A stretch of DNA of 64,000 nt from Corella eumyota (taxonomy: Eukaryota > Chordata > Ascidiacea > Phlebobranchia > Corellidae): the NCBI GenBank assembly GCA_963082875.1, contig OY720102.1:868001-932000 (forward strand), written 5' to 3'. The notes under the pieces were generated by a model. The model was not told the DNA's origin. It did not search any database and saw only the letters and a list, made by a program, of their open reading frames with translations. Shown here piece after piece: positions 15,001 to 24,833 of this stretch. Positions within the stretch are counted from its first letter, which is position 1, and each line of letters begins with the position of its first letter. Both the position numbers and the translations under genes were made by a program.

Positions 15001-18000
15001 TTTACTTTCTCTTTTAATGTTCTTGGTTACTGCTATCTTTGGAGCCCTACATATATATGTGTTAAGCGTTTAGTTTATTTGCGTAGTCTGTAAATCACCC
15101 TTTTTTTAATATATACTTGTTTATCCTTGATATTGAAAGATCAAATTCACGATTGAGACATAGAGTAACATTTGTTACCCTCACCCAGTTTCGAGTTGCC
15201 TTTGCCAGTTTGGGATATTATAGATTATAATTGTACGATAATTAATCTGCTGATTAAGTATTTGCTCAGCAGGAGTTTATACCGTTTATAGCGCCTTATT
15301 CAAGGGTGATACAGCATAAAAGCAGTATAGCTTGAACCCAAGATCTCAGGTGGTGAAATTAAGTGTTCTGACCATTACACCATGCTGCTGGTTAAAAAAA
15401 AAGAATAAATCTACCCAAAATTTTTAACTTTTTATCACAGAAATCAATCTAAACCCACTTGTCAATGATAGCCATGTTGTAAAGCTGTCCTTCAGGAGTT
15501 AACATAATGTTGTACTCAGTCTTTGTGATTGTATTTAACTCCGGTATATTAAATATTTCAGTGGCATAGTCAACAACATGTGGCATTAGTATATCAGGAG
15601 CTATTCTTACAAGGTCAGATAAAGCAGTAAGGTTCGCCTGAAATGGTAAAGTGAATGGTTTAATGAAGTTAAAATTAATTAGCAAAAAACTATACTTGAT
15701 ATTTAAAGTTAAATTTGGATCAATAATAAAAAGACAGAATTAGGTCAATAAATAAAAGTGCAACCTTAATTGTTACAACTATAAATAATGGCCCAAAAAG
15801 CAGATACCTATGTAAAAAAGTAAGATTAAATGCATCATGAACACTATTTAAATATGTATACACAACTACGCTTTGCATTAAATATACCGGCAGTGTGGTG
15901 TAGTACTCAGAACACTTGGCATCACTACATGAGGTCCTAGAGTCAATCCCTACTGTTCTCAAGCTGTATCACCCCAGAGTAAGGTGTCATAAACAATATA
16001 AATTTCTGCTGAGCCAACACTTAATCAACATTTTAATTTTGGGGCAATTATATTCTATAATATCCCAAATTGTTTAGGTCGTGAAATCAACCTTTTCATA
16101 ATGAAGATGGTTGAACATAAAAAAAATAATCAAATGATAGTTTTAAAACTACTGTAAAAATCTAAATTTAACAAAGTATTTTACCTGAGTATGTTGTTCT
16201 GGTGTGATTAATTTTTGTTTTATTTGAGCAACATTCTCAGCAATAAAAATCCTGGCATCAAAACCATTTTTGTAGAGGAAATCGATCCATAAATGATTAT
16301 TCATCTTCACTAAAGATATAATAACAACATTTTAGAAAATAAAAATTTTAATTTATCTGTGTAACATCAAATTATCCTTTTTAGTATTAATTCTTGATAA
16401 AGGAATGCTGACTTATCAGCCTTAACATAGAGTAACATTTGTTACTCCGACCCTGATCAAATCTTAAGTTAACTTCACTAGTTAATGTAGTTTAGGGTAA
16501 TAATGAATATATTTGCCCAAATTGATGTAAAAAAGTTAACTTCATGACCCAAACATAGAGTAACATTTGTTACCCTGACCCAGTCTTGGGTTAACTTTAG
16601 CAGTTTGGAATTAGATTAATTATATGATATTTATACTCCTAATTAAATGCTGGCTCAGCAAAATTTTAATCTTTTTAGAAGCCCAACTTAAAGATGCTAC
16701 AGCATGGAAGCGGTAGTAATTGATCCAAGACCTAATAGAGTGCAGCCAAGTCTTCCAACCACAACACCATGCCACCAGTCTGAGGTAGTAAAGTATTATA
16801 AATATTGAGAACAAATTTTACTAACAACTTACTTATACAAGGATGATATGCATCCTCCAATATACTAAGAGCAATCAAACATCCAACTTGTTCGTTATTT
16901 TTCAACTCCGGAACGTTAATAATACTTTGCATGGTGTCGTGGAATCGACGAGGCGTGACATAAGTTTTCAACAACTCCGAGGTGTCATCGATGGTTTCAA
17001 GGTCGATGTATTTTGAAGGTCGTAGAACTTCAGATAAGGTTGATATCATCATGAAGCAAAATTGGTTGTCTAGAACATTAAAAATCAATTTTTTAATTTA
17101 GCCTTAACTTAAATATTTAATTAACAATGTTTTTATAATATTTTGTATGTTTTTAAAGAGGATTAGATTTAGGTTTTTGAAGAAGTTTTGTATAAATATA
17201 ACTTTATCATTGATGTAGGAAGGTCAACTTTGAAACCTAAACATAGAGTAACATGAGTTACCCTGACCCAGTCTTAAGTTGACTTTGCCAGTTTAGAATT
17301 TTATTAATTATAATTGCCATTTAAATTTTTCAAAACATTACATAAATACATATATTTAAAAAAAGCAGTAACATATCATGTGTATATACCCAAAACAATA
17401 AACATCACTCACTTATTTTGCCTCCATGTAATATTTGTTACCCCAGTCTCAAGTAAACTTTGCCAGTTTAAAAAGTTTTTGCTAACATGTTTTTTTTGTC
17501 TATGTAAGACCAGTAACAATTAAACACCACTTACCAGGCAAACTAAGTTGTAATTTCTTAATGGTTTTGGTCACAGCTTTCCTCAGTGGATAGTCTTTGT
17601 TCAACATCATATAAACTAAACAACGACCAAAATTCCTAAAAAAAATAAAGTTTTGAAAAAAGAAAATCAATTTTGTAGTTATAAGTAATTTTAAAAATAC
17701 AGAATAAAATTCATTGTTTAGGAGTAACAAAACAATCTGTGAGCCTCATGAAATGTCTAATTAATAGGCCACTAAAATAAAACTTCCATTTGTGGTGTGT
17801 TGGTAAATTATCACAGGCAAATATTAGATAAGAGTTGCAACCATATTACAACAATTAAATTCCCAACCATTGGGCGTGCTATTGATTTGCTTTTTTTTTA
17901 ACATTAAATAACTTACTTGATATTATCAGATTGTAGCTTTTGTGAATGTTCCAGAAATAAAAACTCGATTAAAATATTTAATTTCAACAAAGTTTCATCA

Positions 18001-21000
18001 CAAGAATTATGGAGGAATTTATCAGAACAAAATAAATTCTTCTTTGTGTCCAGGATTGTATTCCAAAAACCTTGCCATTTGTAAGCTGGAAAATTAAGTA
18101 AAAACAGAATTAATATTGGTTTAAAAGTAAAATTTTTAAATATTAAATATCAACAATAAAGAAAAAAAGCAGCAGCGTGGTGTAGTGGTCAGAACACTTG
18201 ACTTCCTGGATCCCTACTGCTCTCATGCTGTAGTGCCCTTGAGTAAGGTGCTATTAAAGTCCTGCTAAGCCAACAATTACTCGGCAGCTTCTAATTATCA
18301 GCAATTACAATTAATATTGTCCTAAACTGCCAAAGTCAACTTAAGACTGGGTCAGGGTGATAAATGCTACTCAATGTTTGGGTCGCGAAGCTGACCTTCC
18401 CACATTAAGTAACAATCAACCACATATGGTTATTGTTACATCACACAACAGAACCTCACCTTTCTTAAACTCTACGTTTTCTAACTTAGCTACTAGCAAT
18501 GATGCAAACAATGCCTCTGTTACCATGGGAACCTGGGATGCGGTGGCCTTTTCAACACACTGAAGCAAGTAGCTGAGTAGGGGTTCCACCTAGTCATTAA
18601 ATTTTTGTTAGTTTTTAAATGTTAGCTTAGCGAAACTTGAATTTGTAAAACTACATCATAAACCTTAGCCCAGCCTAAAAATGCTTAAAAATACAAGCAG
18701 TGAGATTTAAACTCGGGACATCAAGTTGTTATTATATGTTATCTTAGTATGTGATTACCACTTTTTCCCCTAACAAACTGAACTTAAATTTGTGTTTTTT
18801 TGTCTTATTTAAAGATGCTACAACGGGGCAGCAGTGGGAATTGAACTTAAGACATTGAAACTTTGTATTTATGTTATAACCATCCAACTAAAATGAACCA
18901 ACCTGGCTTAAATTGTCTTTCTTGAAAGCATTCACCATTGCATCCAAATAACTGGTTCTCACAGCTGGTGTGGATGATTTAAGAGATGGTGCTTTTACAA
19001 ACCAGTTAACCAATTCAACTGGTACCTGGTTCTTCAACTTTTGGCACCATTTTGATAGCGAGGAACCAGCTTGCACCAAGGTTCCCTCGTGTACCTCCTG
19101 GTATCAAAATTTAAATTAATCAAATTTTATTTCAGAAGATGTATAATAAAGTTACAAAATTTGCTTAAATTTAAAAAAAAAATAGACTATTTCTTCAAAT
19201 TTTATTGTCCTGATAAACTTCTGCTATTAAAATTAAAACAAGAAAAAGGAACTAGTGGTAATACTTTTTAAGCTACTTGTTAAAAAATTTATAAAACATT
19301 TAAACTTACCAATTGTAGAAAGGGTAAGAACATTTGGACAGCTGATGAAGTGAGCTCACCAGCTGATTGGCCGCTTCCAACTGGGCTTGAAGCCAACCCA
19401 CCAATCACAATCAAGACTGAACACTTTTGACCTGGAGTGGTCAGTTTACCTTCAGATCCTTAACAAAACAAAAACATATTTAAAATAATTTAAAAAGATT
19501 AAAGTGGTATACTCTACAGTTAAGTGTATTTTAGAGTAACTTTTTAGGTACATGCCAAGCCTAAGAAAATAAATATAATAAATCAAAAGTAACTTTTAAA
19601 GTTAATAAGTGTTAAAGTTTATAACATAACCGGCAGCGTGGTGTAGTGGTAAGAACTCTTGCTACACCACACATGAGGTCGTAGGTTCAATCCCCACTGA
19701 TCGCATGCTGTAGCACCCTTGAGTAAGGTGCTTTAAACGGTATGAACTCCTGCTGAGCCAGCACTTAATCAGCAGCTTAATTATCGGGCAATTTTATTCT
19801 ATAATATCCCAAACTGCCAAAATCAACTCGAGACTGGGTCGGGGTAACAAGTGTAACTCTATGTTTAAGTCGCGCATTCGACTTTTCCACATCGAGGATA
19901 AGGATATATACAAAAAAAAAAAGCATAATTAAAGTTCAAATTTATTGACTATTGATCTAAAAAAAAACAGTCTAGCAGAACACTTCATAACAGATACCAT
20001 CCAGATATACTGTATGAAATAAACATAAAGGATCAAATTAAATACATATCTATCAAATAGATTAAATTCTAACTTATATAAAATCCAGTAGGCCTATATA
20101 TTAATAAAGGTACATCTTTACAACATGTTGCAAACCTTTCAAAACAGCGAACAAATATCTCAGGGCTTCCAACACGGCTTGTGCATCGCTACACTGTGTT
20201 GCCATAGTAACGACAATCTCCGTCGCAACCTCCCTGTTCTTGTCGTTCTTGGAAATAAGTTGAGCTGACAAAATCTTGAGTAAATCAAGTGAATGTTGAC
20301 TAAGATCAATGCCAACGTTACCAACTATGCTCTTGATTGCTATAAGTTTGAAAATAGAAAATGTTTGTTATATTTATATAATGAAGCTTAACGGACAATC
20401 GATTTATATATGTATGTCTAATTTTGTATGCCTACAAAATAAATAAAACTGCTGCTTGAGGTATCTGGTAACTAATTGTGGGCGCATATTAGTTTAAAGT
20501 TGTGACTGTTTTTTTTTGTATATATCTTTATTTTCGATGTGGTAAGGTCGATTGCGCGACTTAAACATAGAGTAACATCAGTTACTCCGACCCAGTCTTG
20601 AGTTGCCTTTGGCAGTTTGGGATAATATAGATTATAATTGCCCAGTAATTATGATGCTGATTAAGTGCTAGCTCAGCAGGAGTTCATACAGTTTATAACG
20701 CCTTACTTAAGGGCGCTACAGCAAAAGAACAGTGGGGATTGAACCCATGACCTCATGGTGGTGTAGCAAGTGTTCTTACCACTAAACCACGCTGCCGGTT
20801 TAACGACAATTAAAATGCTGACTGTAGGGCGGGTTATCAACTAGTTTAAATAAAGAACAATAAAAAATGATGATTTAAATTTAAATATGGGCTTGATATA
20901 CTAATCTATATCTACCATATTGCAATTTAGACATTCTGTTGAAATAAAACAAAAACCCATTAAATATAGTAACTAGCACACATACATACTTGTTAAAACA

Positions 21001-24000
21001 TTGTCTGGACTTCTCAGCAAAGCTTTCTGGAAAGCTGGGAAAATAATTTCCTTGAAGTCTGAGTGAGTAATTTCTTTCATGATTGGAATGCTGCAATTCT
21101 ACAAAAAGATAATCAATATTAAAATAAAATTATTCCCAATTTATAACACGTTAAATACTTAAGAAAATAATTTTAATGAAAATTATCGCAAAAAGCCTAA
21201 ATTTTTAATATTATTGTTCGTTATGTGAACAAAATAAGTAAGTTATTGTTAATTGCAATAAATTCATTTAAAAAAAGAAGAATTACTGACACGATACCAA
21301 TCTGCCACACAAAGAGTATTTAAATTATTGTAGTTACAGTCAAGTCTTTTCCAAAATAATCCTTATTCAACAGTTATTAAAATTAAATACCGAAATAAAT
21401 CAAAGAAAATAAAATATCGAAATAAATCAAAGAAAATAAAATATCGAAATAAATCAAAATTCACTTACCAGCTCAGCAGTTGTTGGAGCAGATTTGCTCA
21501 TCACAATAACTTTAACAAACATCACTAAAACCTCATTTTTACGCTCCACCAACTTCCCATGATGACCTTGAAGCATTCTTGCCACTAGGAGGCAACCTTG
21601 GGGAAAGGAATCACCTCCCAAAAACATCTCAATCATGGTTGGTATCACATCTTGGTTCTAAAAACAACAAAAAAGAAAGAAAAATTAAATTTAAAAACCT
21701 ATTTGTATATATATATACATATCTCAGAAATGTTTTTTTTGTAAAAATTCATATTAAAAAATACAAATTTTATGTAATTTACACACCTAAAGGGATCTTA
21801 CAACTTAAACATTAACTTGAATTTACCTTTTTCCAGTAAGCCCCAATTTTGCGATCAGCACTCTTGCAAATAGGTTGATGTTGGCTTGCTTGTGAGCCAT
21901 AATATAATCCAGCCTGAATGGTGGCCAACTTCTTAAAATCAACTTCTTTGCCCTCCCCTCCCAACATTATTGACCAACCAAGTGCTACAAGAGCCTGCCC
22001 AGATAAACTGCGACTAAAAATTTAATTAAGGTTTTATTAAGTGTAAAAAAGTGTAAATATAATTTTTATCAGTCTTTAATCTTTATAAGGATAGCTAAAA
22101 TTGAAAGACGGTATATTGAATTTTAAAAAAAATTTCAAAAAAAATTGAACATAGACCAAAAATTGAACATAGACCAAAAATTGAACATAGACCAAAAATT
22201 GAACATAGACCAAAAATTGAACATAGACCAAAAATTGAACATAGACCAAAAATTGAACATAGACCAAAAATAGACCAAAACTTATTGAATTTAAAAAAAA
22301 TTGAACATAGAACAAAACTGAAAGACCGATTCTCATAAATATATATATAGAATCAAATGAATCAAACTATTTCGAATAGATCAAATGGATCGCATTTATT
22401 AAGTGCATTTCAAATGAGTGAGGGTTGAAGTGGGAGTTTAATTTATGAATCCTTCTGTTTCATTTGATCAATTCCATATTTATTTGATATGCATTCGATT
22501 TAGTGTAAACTACTTAGCTCTCGTGAAAGGGAAATTAAAAAAAAAAACATAATATAAAATAGAGATCACATATGTTGGCTAGGTTGTAGACAAAACATAA
22601 TTACACTACGGCTCTCCTAAACTCTCTCGTCTGGACTATGGTGCAAGAGAATTAACACCAACGGATTACGGTTCGAGAGAATTCTCTCCTACGGTAAACG
22701 GCACGTTGTTTTGTCTAGAGCCGGACAACATACGTGAGCCTACGATAGTTCACTTAACTACAGGTGATTTTAAAACTAAAATTAACAGTTTAAACTCACA
22801 CAAATCTTACCATGTATATTTGCTTGTGGTCTGATACTTTGCCTCCTCACTTAGAACTTGCAACAAAATAGTTTGGGAAGGTTTCGTGTATTCATCCACC
22901 AATAACTTCAATGAATCGAGCACACATTTACGTGATATTAAATCCTTGTAGAATGGTAAAGTTGAGGTTAAGGATTTCATCAATAACTTGATTACACCAT
23001 CAGGAATATCTAAAAAAATGGTGTTGGTAAAAAATTATATATATAAGTTTTTTTTTTTTTCAATTTTACAATCTTTAGTTGCATTAATAAAACTAAATTT
23101 ATCTTCGTTATTTTTGTTCAATTCTAATTTATTATATATTGTCAACAATAAGATAAAATATAATGTTATAATACAATTCTAATTGAAACTTTAAAATTAT
23201 TAATAAATCAGTTATGAAACAGTTCCAATAAAAGATATTGGAACAAATGGATAGAATAGTGGAGCCCTATTAGTGTTGTCCGCCGGTTTAAACGAGTAGT
23301 ACTAAAATAAATACCACAAAGGGCAGAATTTGCAAGGAAAGGTTAGGGTAAGGTATAAAAATCCTGTACCTTTTCGCATTTTATAAACTTAGCAAAAGCA
23401 CAATAGAGCTCCACTTAATTTAGTACATTTATAGGTACCCCACTACTTATTGTTACGTTCTTTTTATTTAGTTACTGCCATACCTATACGACAACTCATA
23501 AACTAGTACAGAGTTCAGTATATAACATTTATATAAATATAGACTAGCACCGCAACGACCAAACACAACCGTTCAGCAGATACTTCAAAATGTCACCCCC
23601 TTCAATATAACACAACATATTTAACGAAGTAATTCGCGCTAAAACTTAACACATCTTATCAGAAGGTGTCAAGATAGATAAATATTTTACTAGACAAGTG
23701 CAAAAAAGATAGAGACAATTGGAATGTTTACGCCGCTTGTTACATTATTAAAAAAGCAAAACAAGAATTAACCTTTCTTAGTTAAAACAAATTGTTGAAC
23801 TTGTTGAATTAAATCAACCCGATATCTCACACTAGAGGAATTCCAATGCAAACAGAAGTTCTTTACAAATTCCTGTAAATTATAAAAATATATAAAATTA
23901 AACTCAACTAAAATACTTTAATTTAAAAACTTCAACAATCTGACAAGTGACAATATGAACCTTTGAAGAATATGTGCAACATTAAATGTAAACGTTAATG

Positions 24001-24029
24001 TAAAAATACATAAACTTCAAACTTACCAT
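1..24029 (-). CDS. GCN1: GCN1, eIF2-alpha kinase activator (C-terminal part off the window)
   Basis: Ribosome-bound HEAT-repeat scaffold that passes stalled-ribosome and uncharged-tRNA signals to GCN2. I joined 42 coding exons: 24027-24029, 23773-23872, 22811-23009, 21827-22013, 21469-21657, 20990-21098, 20136-20339, 19310-19458, 18903-19097, 18460-18589, 17917-18085, 17535-17635, 16833-17069, 16185-16309, 15459-15637, 14957-15046, 14345-14501, 13752-13956, 13144-13275, 11947-12235, 11483-11570, 11242-11412, 10599-10733, 10027-10209, 9458-9559, 8942-9088, 8231-8354, 7569-7680, 7036-7168, 6555-6668, 6103-6232, 5888-6023, 5400-5538, 4849-5039, 4217-4430, 3698-3840, 2976-3090, 2361-2576, 1790-1954, 1062-1224, 658-749, 357-449. 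They sum to 6255 nt (2085 codons) with no frame conflict. Matches to vertebrate GCN1 are unmistakable from about residue 1367 (eEF3-like region) onward, for example [49 protein letters not shown] and [14 protein letters not shown]. The N-terminal third is more diverged. The RWD-binding region that contacts GCN2 should lie left of position 1. Odd point: the first coding exon holds only the ATG. Confidence 0.96.
795..1030 (+). mobile_element. SINE family A, internally deleted
   Basis: Head diverged; the stretch between CTGTAGTGCCCT and AAGCCAGCACTTAATCAGCA is shortened. Confidence 0.7.
1277..1530 (-). mobile_element. SINE family A
   Basis: Reverse copy with head ACTACACCATGCTACCAG; tail end degraded. 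Confidence 0.78.
2165..2340 (+). mobile_element. SINE family A, 3' part
   Basis: Lacks the tRNA-like head; the body from GTAAAGTGCTATAAACAATA to the tail is recognisable. It overlaps no exon. Confidence 0.68.
3495..3665 (+). mobile_element. SINE family A, 3' part
   Basis: Begins at TTCTGCTGAGCCAGCACTTA and ends in ATCAAGGATAAACAAATA. Confidence 0.72.
3876..4155 (-). mobile_element. SINE family A, nearly full length
   Basis: Reverse copy with diverged head (CACCAAGCTGCTGG), in a GCN1 intron. Older than the CCGGCAGCG copies. Confidence 0.82.
4485..4660 (+). repeat. Repeat family B, diverged
   Basis: Retains TATTAGTTAAGAGTTGCAAC and the GTAGGGC end. Confidence 0.62.
5195..5350 (+). mobile_element. 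SINE family A, 3' part
   Basis: Starts at CTTCTGCTGATCCAGCACTT; head absent. Confidence 0.7.
7272..7540 (+). mobile_element. SINE family A
   Basis: Diverged head TTGGTGTAGTGGTCAGAACG with B box GGTTCGATCT; ends 29 bases before GCN1 exon 7569-7680. Confidence 0.8.
9148..9368. mobile_element. Chimera of SINE A tail and family B body
   Basis: A reverse SINE A tail (9148-9246) runs without a gap into plus-sense family B sequence (ACTGCTGTTTGTGGTGTGTA onward). Confidence 0.7.
9650..9900 (-). mobile_element. SINE family A, degraded
   Basis: Recognisable as reverse CATAGAGTAACATCAGTTAC-type tail and CAAGTGTT head remnant; old. Confidence 0.55.
10310..10480 (-). mobile_element. SINE family A, head-truncated
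   Basis: Reverse body and tail in a GCN1 intron; stops before the B box. Confidence 0.72.
11040..11228 (+). mobile_element. SINE family A, internally deleted
   Basis: B-box region GGTTCGATCCCACTTGCTCT joined to the tail; ends about 14 bases before GCN1 exon 11242-11412. Confidence 0.7.
11705..11910 (-). mobile_element. SINE family A, degraded
   Basis: Reverse copy, tail better kept than head. Confidence 0.6.
12273..12801. mobile_element. Non-autonomous DNA transposon relic with CAGGG ends
   Basis: 529 bases in a GCN1 intron. Inverted ends CAGGGAACGAAATAACG and (reverse) CAGGGTCTGAATTAACG match at 13 of 17 positions. AACAT directly flanks both ends as a possible 5-base target duplication. 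Subterminal AGCGAATCGTTTTTTA occurs twice near the left end and once near the right. No transposase frame. CAGGG ends are typical of hAT elements, though those usually make 8-base duplications. Confidence 0.65.
12888..13045 (+). repeat. Repeat family B
   Basis: Starts TATAATGGAGCTCGAT and ends GGGCGGGCTATCCACTAGTT. Family features: TAGGCCTACAAAATAAATAA-like block, CAAATATTAGTTGAGAGTTG, GACCATATTACAACAATTAA. No tRNA head and no clear inverted ends. It may be the Ciona element I recall as Cimi-1. Confidence 0.75.
13483..13718 (-). mobile_element. SINE family A
   Basis: Reverse copy ending about 35 bases before GCN1 exon 13752-13956. Confidence 0.75.
14045..14285 (+). mobile_element. SINE family A
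   Basis: Starts near the B box (GGTTTGATTCTCACTGCTCT); body and tail complete. Confidence 0.77.
15118..15392 (-). mobile_element. SINE family A
   Basis: Near full length, reverse, with head ATTACACCATGCTGCTGG. Confidence 0.78.
15885..16110 (+). mobile_element. SINE family A
   Basis: Head CCGGCAGTGTGGTGTAGTAC intact; a deletion removes much of the AACTCGAGACTGGGT body. Confidence 0.75.
16540..16785 (-). mobile_element. SINE family A
   Basis: Reverse copy. A second tail fragment of the same family lies just left (about 16415-16480). Confidence 0.7.
17790..17895 (+). repeat. Repeat family B, 3' part
   Basis: From TTTGTGGTGTGTTGGTAAAT to GGGCGTGCTATTGA. Confidence 0.7.
18170..18410 (+). mobile_element. 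SINE family A
   Basis: Head AGCAGCGTGGTGTAGTGGTC kept; ends about 50 bases from GCN1 exon 18460-18589. Confidence 0.78.
19630..19922 (+). mobile_element. SINE family A, full-length copy
   Basis: Best reference copy. tRNA-like head with A box TGGTGTAGTGG (19639-19649) and B box GGTTCAATCC (19684-19693), a unique body, then ATCGAGGATAAGGATATATA and an A tail. It may be the Ciona composite SINE I recall as Cics-1. Confidence 0.88.
20375..20852 (+). repeat. Repeat family B, split by a SINE
   Basis: Left part 20375-20508 and right part 20800-20852 form one family B unit interrupted at the GTGAC/ACGACAATT point. Confidence 0.78.
20509..20799 (-). mobile_element. SINE family A, full length, inserted in family B
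   Basis: Complete from T-run (reverse A tail) to CTGCCGG head. It splits a family B copy whose halves lie at about 20375-20508 and 20800-20852, so it is younger than that copy. Confidence 0.88.
21358..21460. repeat. Tandem repeat, about 28-base unit, three copies
   Basis: The unit contains CGAAATAAATCAAAGAAAAT and repeats just before the GCN1 exon 21469-21657. Confidence 0.7.
22140..22300. repeat. Minisatellite, 18-base unit
   Basis: About seven head-to-tail copies of AAAAATTGAACATAGACC, with degraded copies either side, in a GCN1 intron. Near-perfect copies imply recent expansion. The reading frame across it on the minus strand is an artefact of the 18-base period. Confidence 0.9.
23010..23772. 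other. GCN1 intron 2
   Basis: Apart from the inverted-repeat element at 23258-23415 this 763-base intron holds nothing I recognise. Confidence 0.4.
23258..23415. mobile_element. Possible small inverted-repeat element (MITE-like)
   Basis: 158 bases in a GCN1 intron whose ends read AGTGGAGCCCTATT and, inverted, AGTGGAGCTCTATT (one mismatch in 14). No convincing target duplication. A single copy is seen here. Confidence 0.4.
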
Positions 24030-24833
24030 GATTACTGATATTTAGTCACTATTTACAGATTTACAAGCAATTTACCAATCCTATTCAATTTTGCTGGAAA
24101 AAATCAAAATTCTAGAATAATATTTGTAAGGTTTAGTAAACAGTTAAGATAAAAATAACAAAGATTCAAGTAAATCTTGCTTGAAAAGTTAAGCTAATAG
24201 TCAGACAGTCAGCACATATATTCATCACCCTTTTTCTTTATTTAATAAACCCTTTTATCTGTTTATAAATTAGTAAAAACTAGAATTTAAGTAAACAAAC
24301 AAAAACCCTTTCATGACGACACACGTGCGAAAGACGGAACACGCTTACGTAGCTGGTAACCGGCAACATATTTTATTTTTAATTATCCTCAAATCAACTT
24401 AGATTCTTTTGAATTAAAAACTAGTAACTTTTCTTACAGTATTACTTAAATACCATAAGCTATAAATAACAAAAACTTGTACAAAAAACAGTTTATTTTT
24501 CCACTTTGCGTTTATTTTTAAACACATTCTAAAATAGAAAAAAAGTGTTTAAATTAATTTGTTCGTTTTAAAGAGATTTTACAAATATTTAACTTTCAAC
24601 CAGTTGAGTAAGGTTTATAACTTTATTTATTACGTTAATAACACTAGATTTGAATCAACATTAATTACTGTAAAAAGAAATTAATTATAAAAAATTAATT
24701 TTTATAAAATATATGAAGTTCTTATTGCATGGGTATAACACTGATTTAAATATTTATTTAATCATAAAATTAAATTTACTTTTTAAGTAAGTAATTATTT
24801 TTAAATTAAAACAATTAAAATAAATTCAAATGT
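24030..24833. promoter_or_regulatory. GCN1 upstream region with CACGTG
   Basis: Gap between the synthetase stop and the GCN1 start. A short GC-richer island at about 24311-24370 holds TGACG (24314-24318) and a palindromic CACGTG E-box (24322-24327), roughly 295 bases upstream of the GCN1 ATG. The rest is plain AT-rich DNA. Promoter function is inferred from position only. Confidence 0.35.
24753..24758 (-). terminator. Poly(A) signal of the acyl-CoA synthetase
   Basis: AATAAA on the minus strand, about 76 bases after the synthetase stop codon. Confidence 0.5.

Noticed and set aside
22076-22336. Frame with repeated FLVYVQ
   Set aside because: Product of the 18-base minisatellite period, not a gene.
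22588-22720. Possible hairpin element with AGACAAAACA ends
   Set aside because: Inverted match is only about 10 bases and no target duplication is evident; too weak to call.
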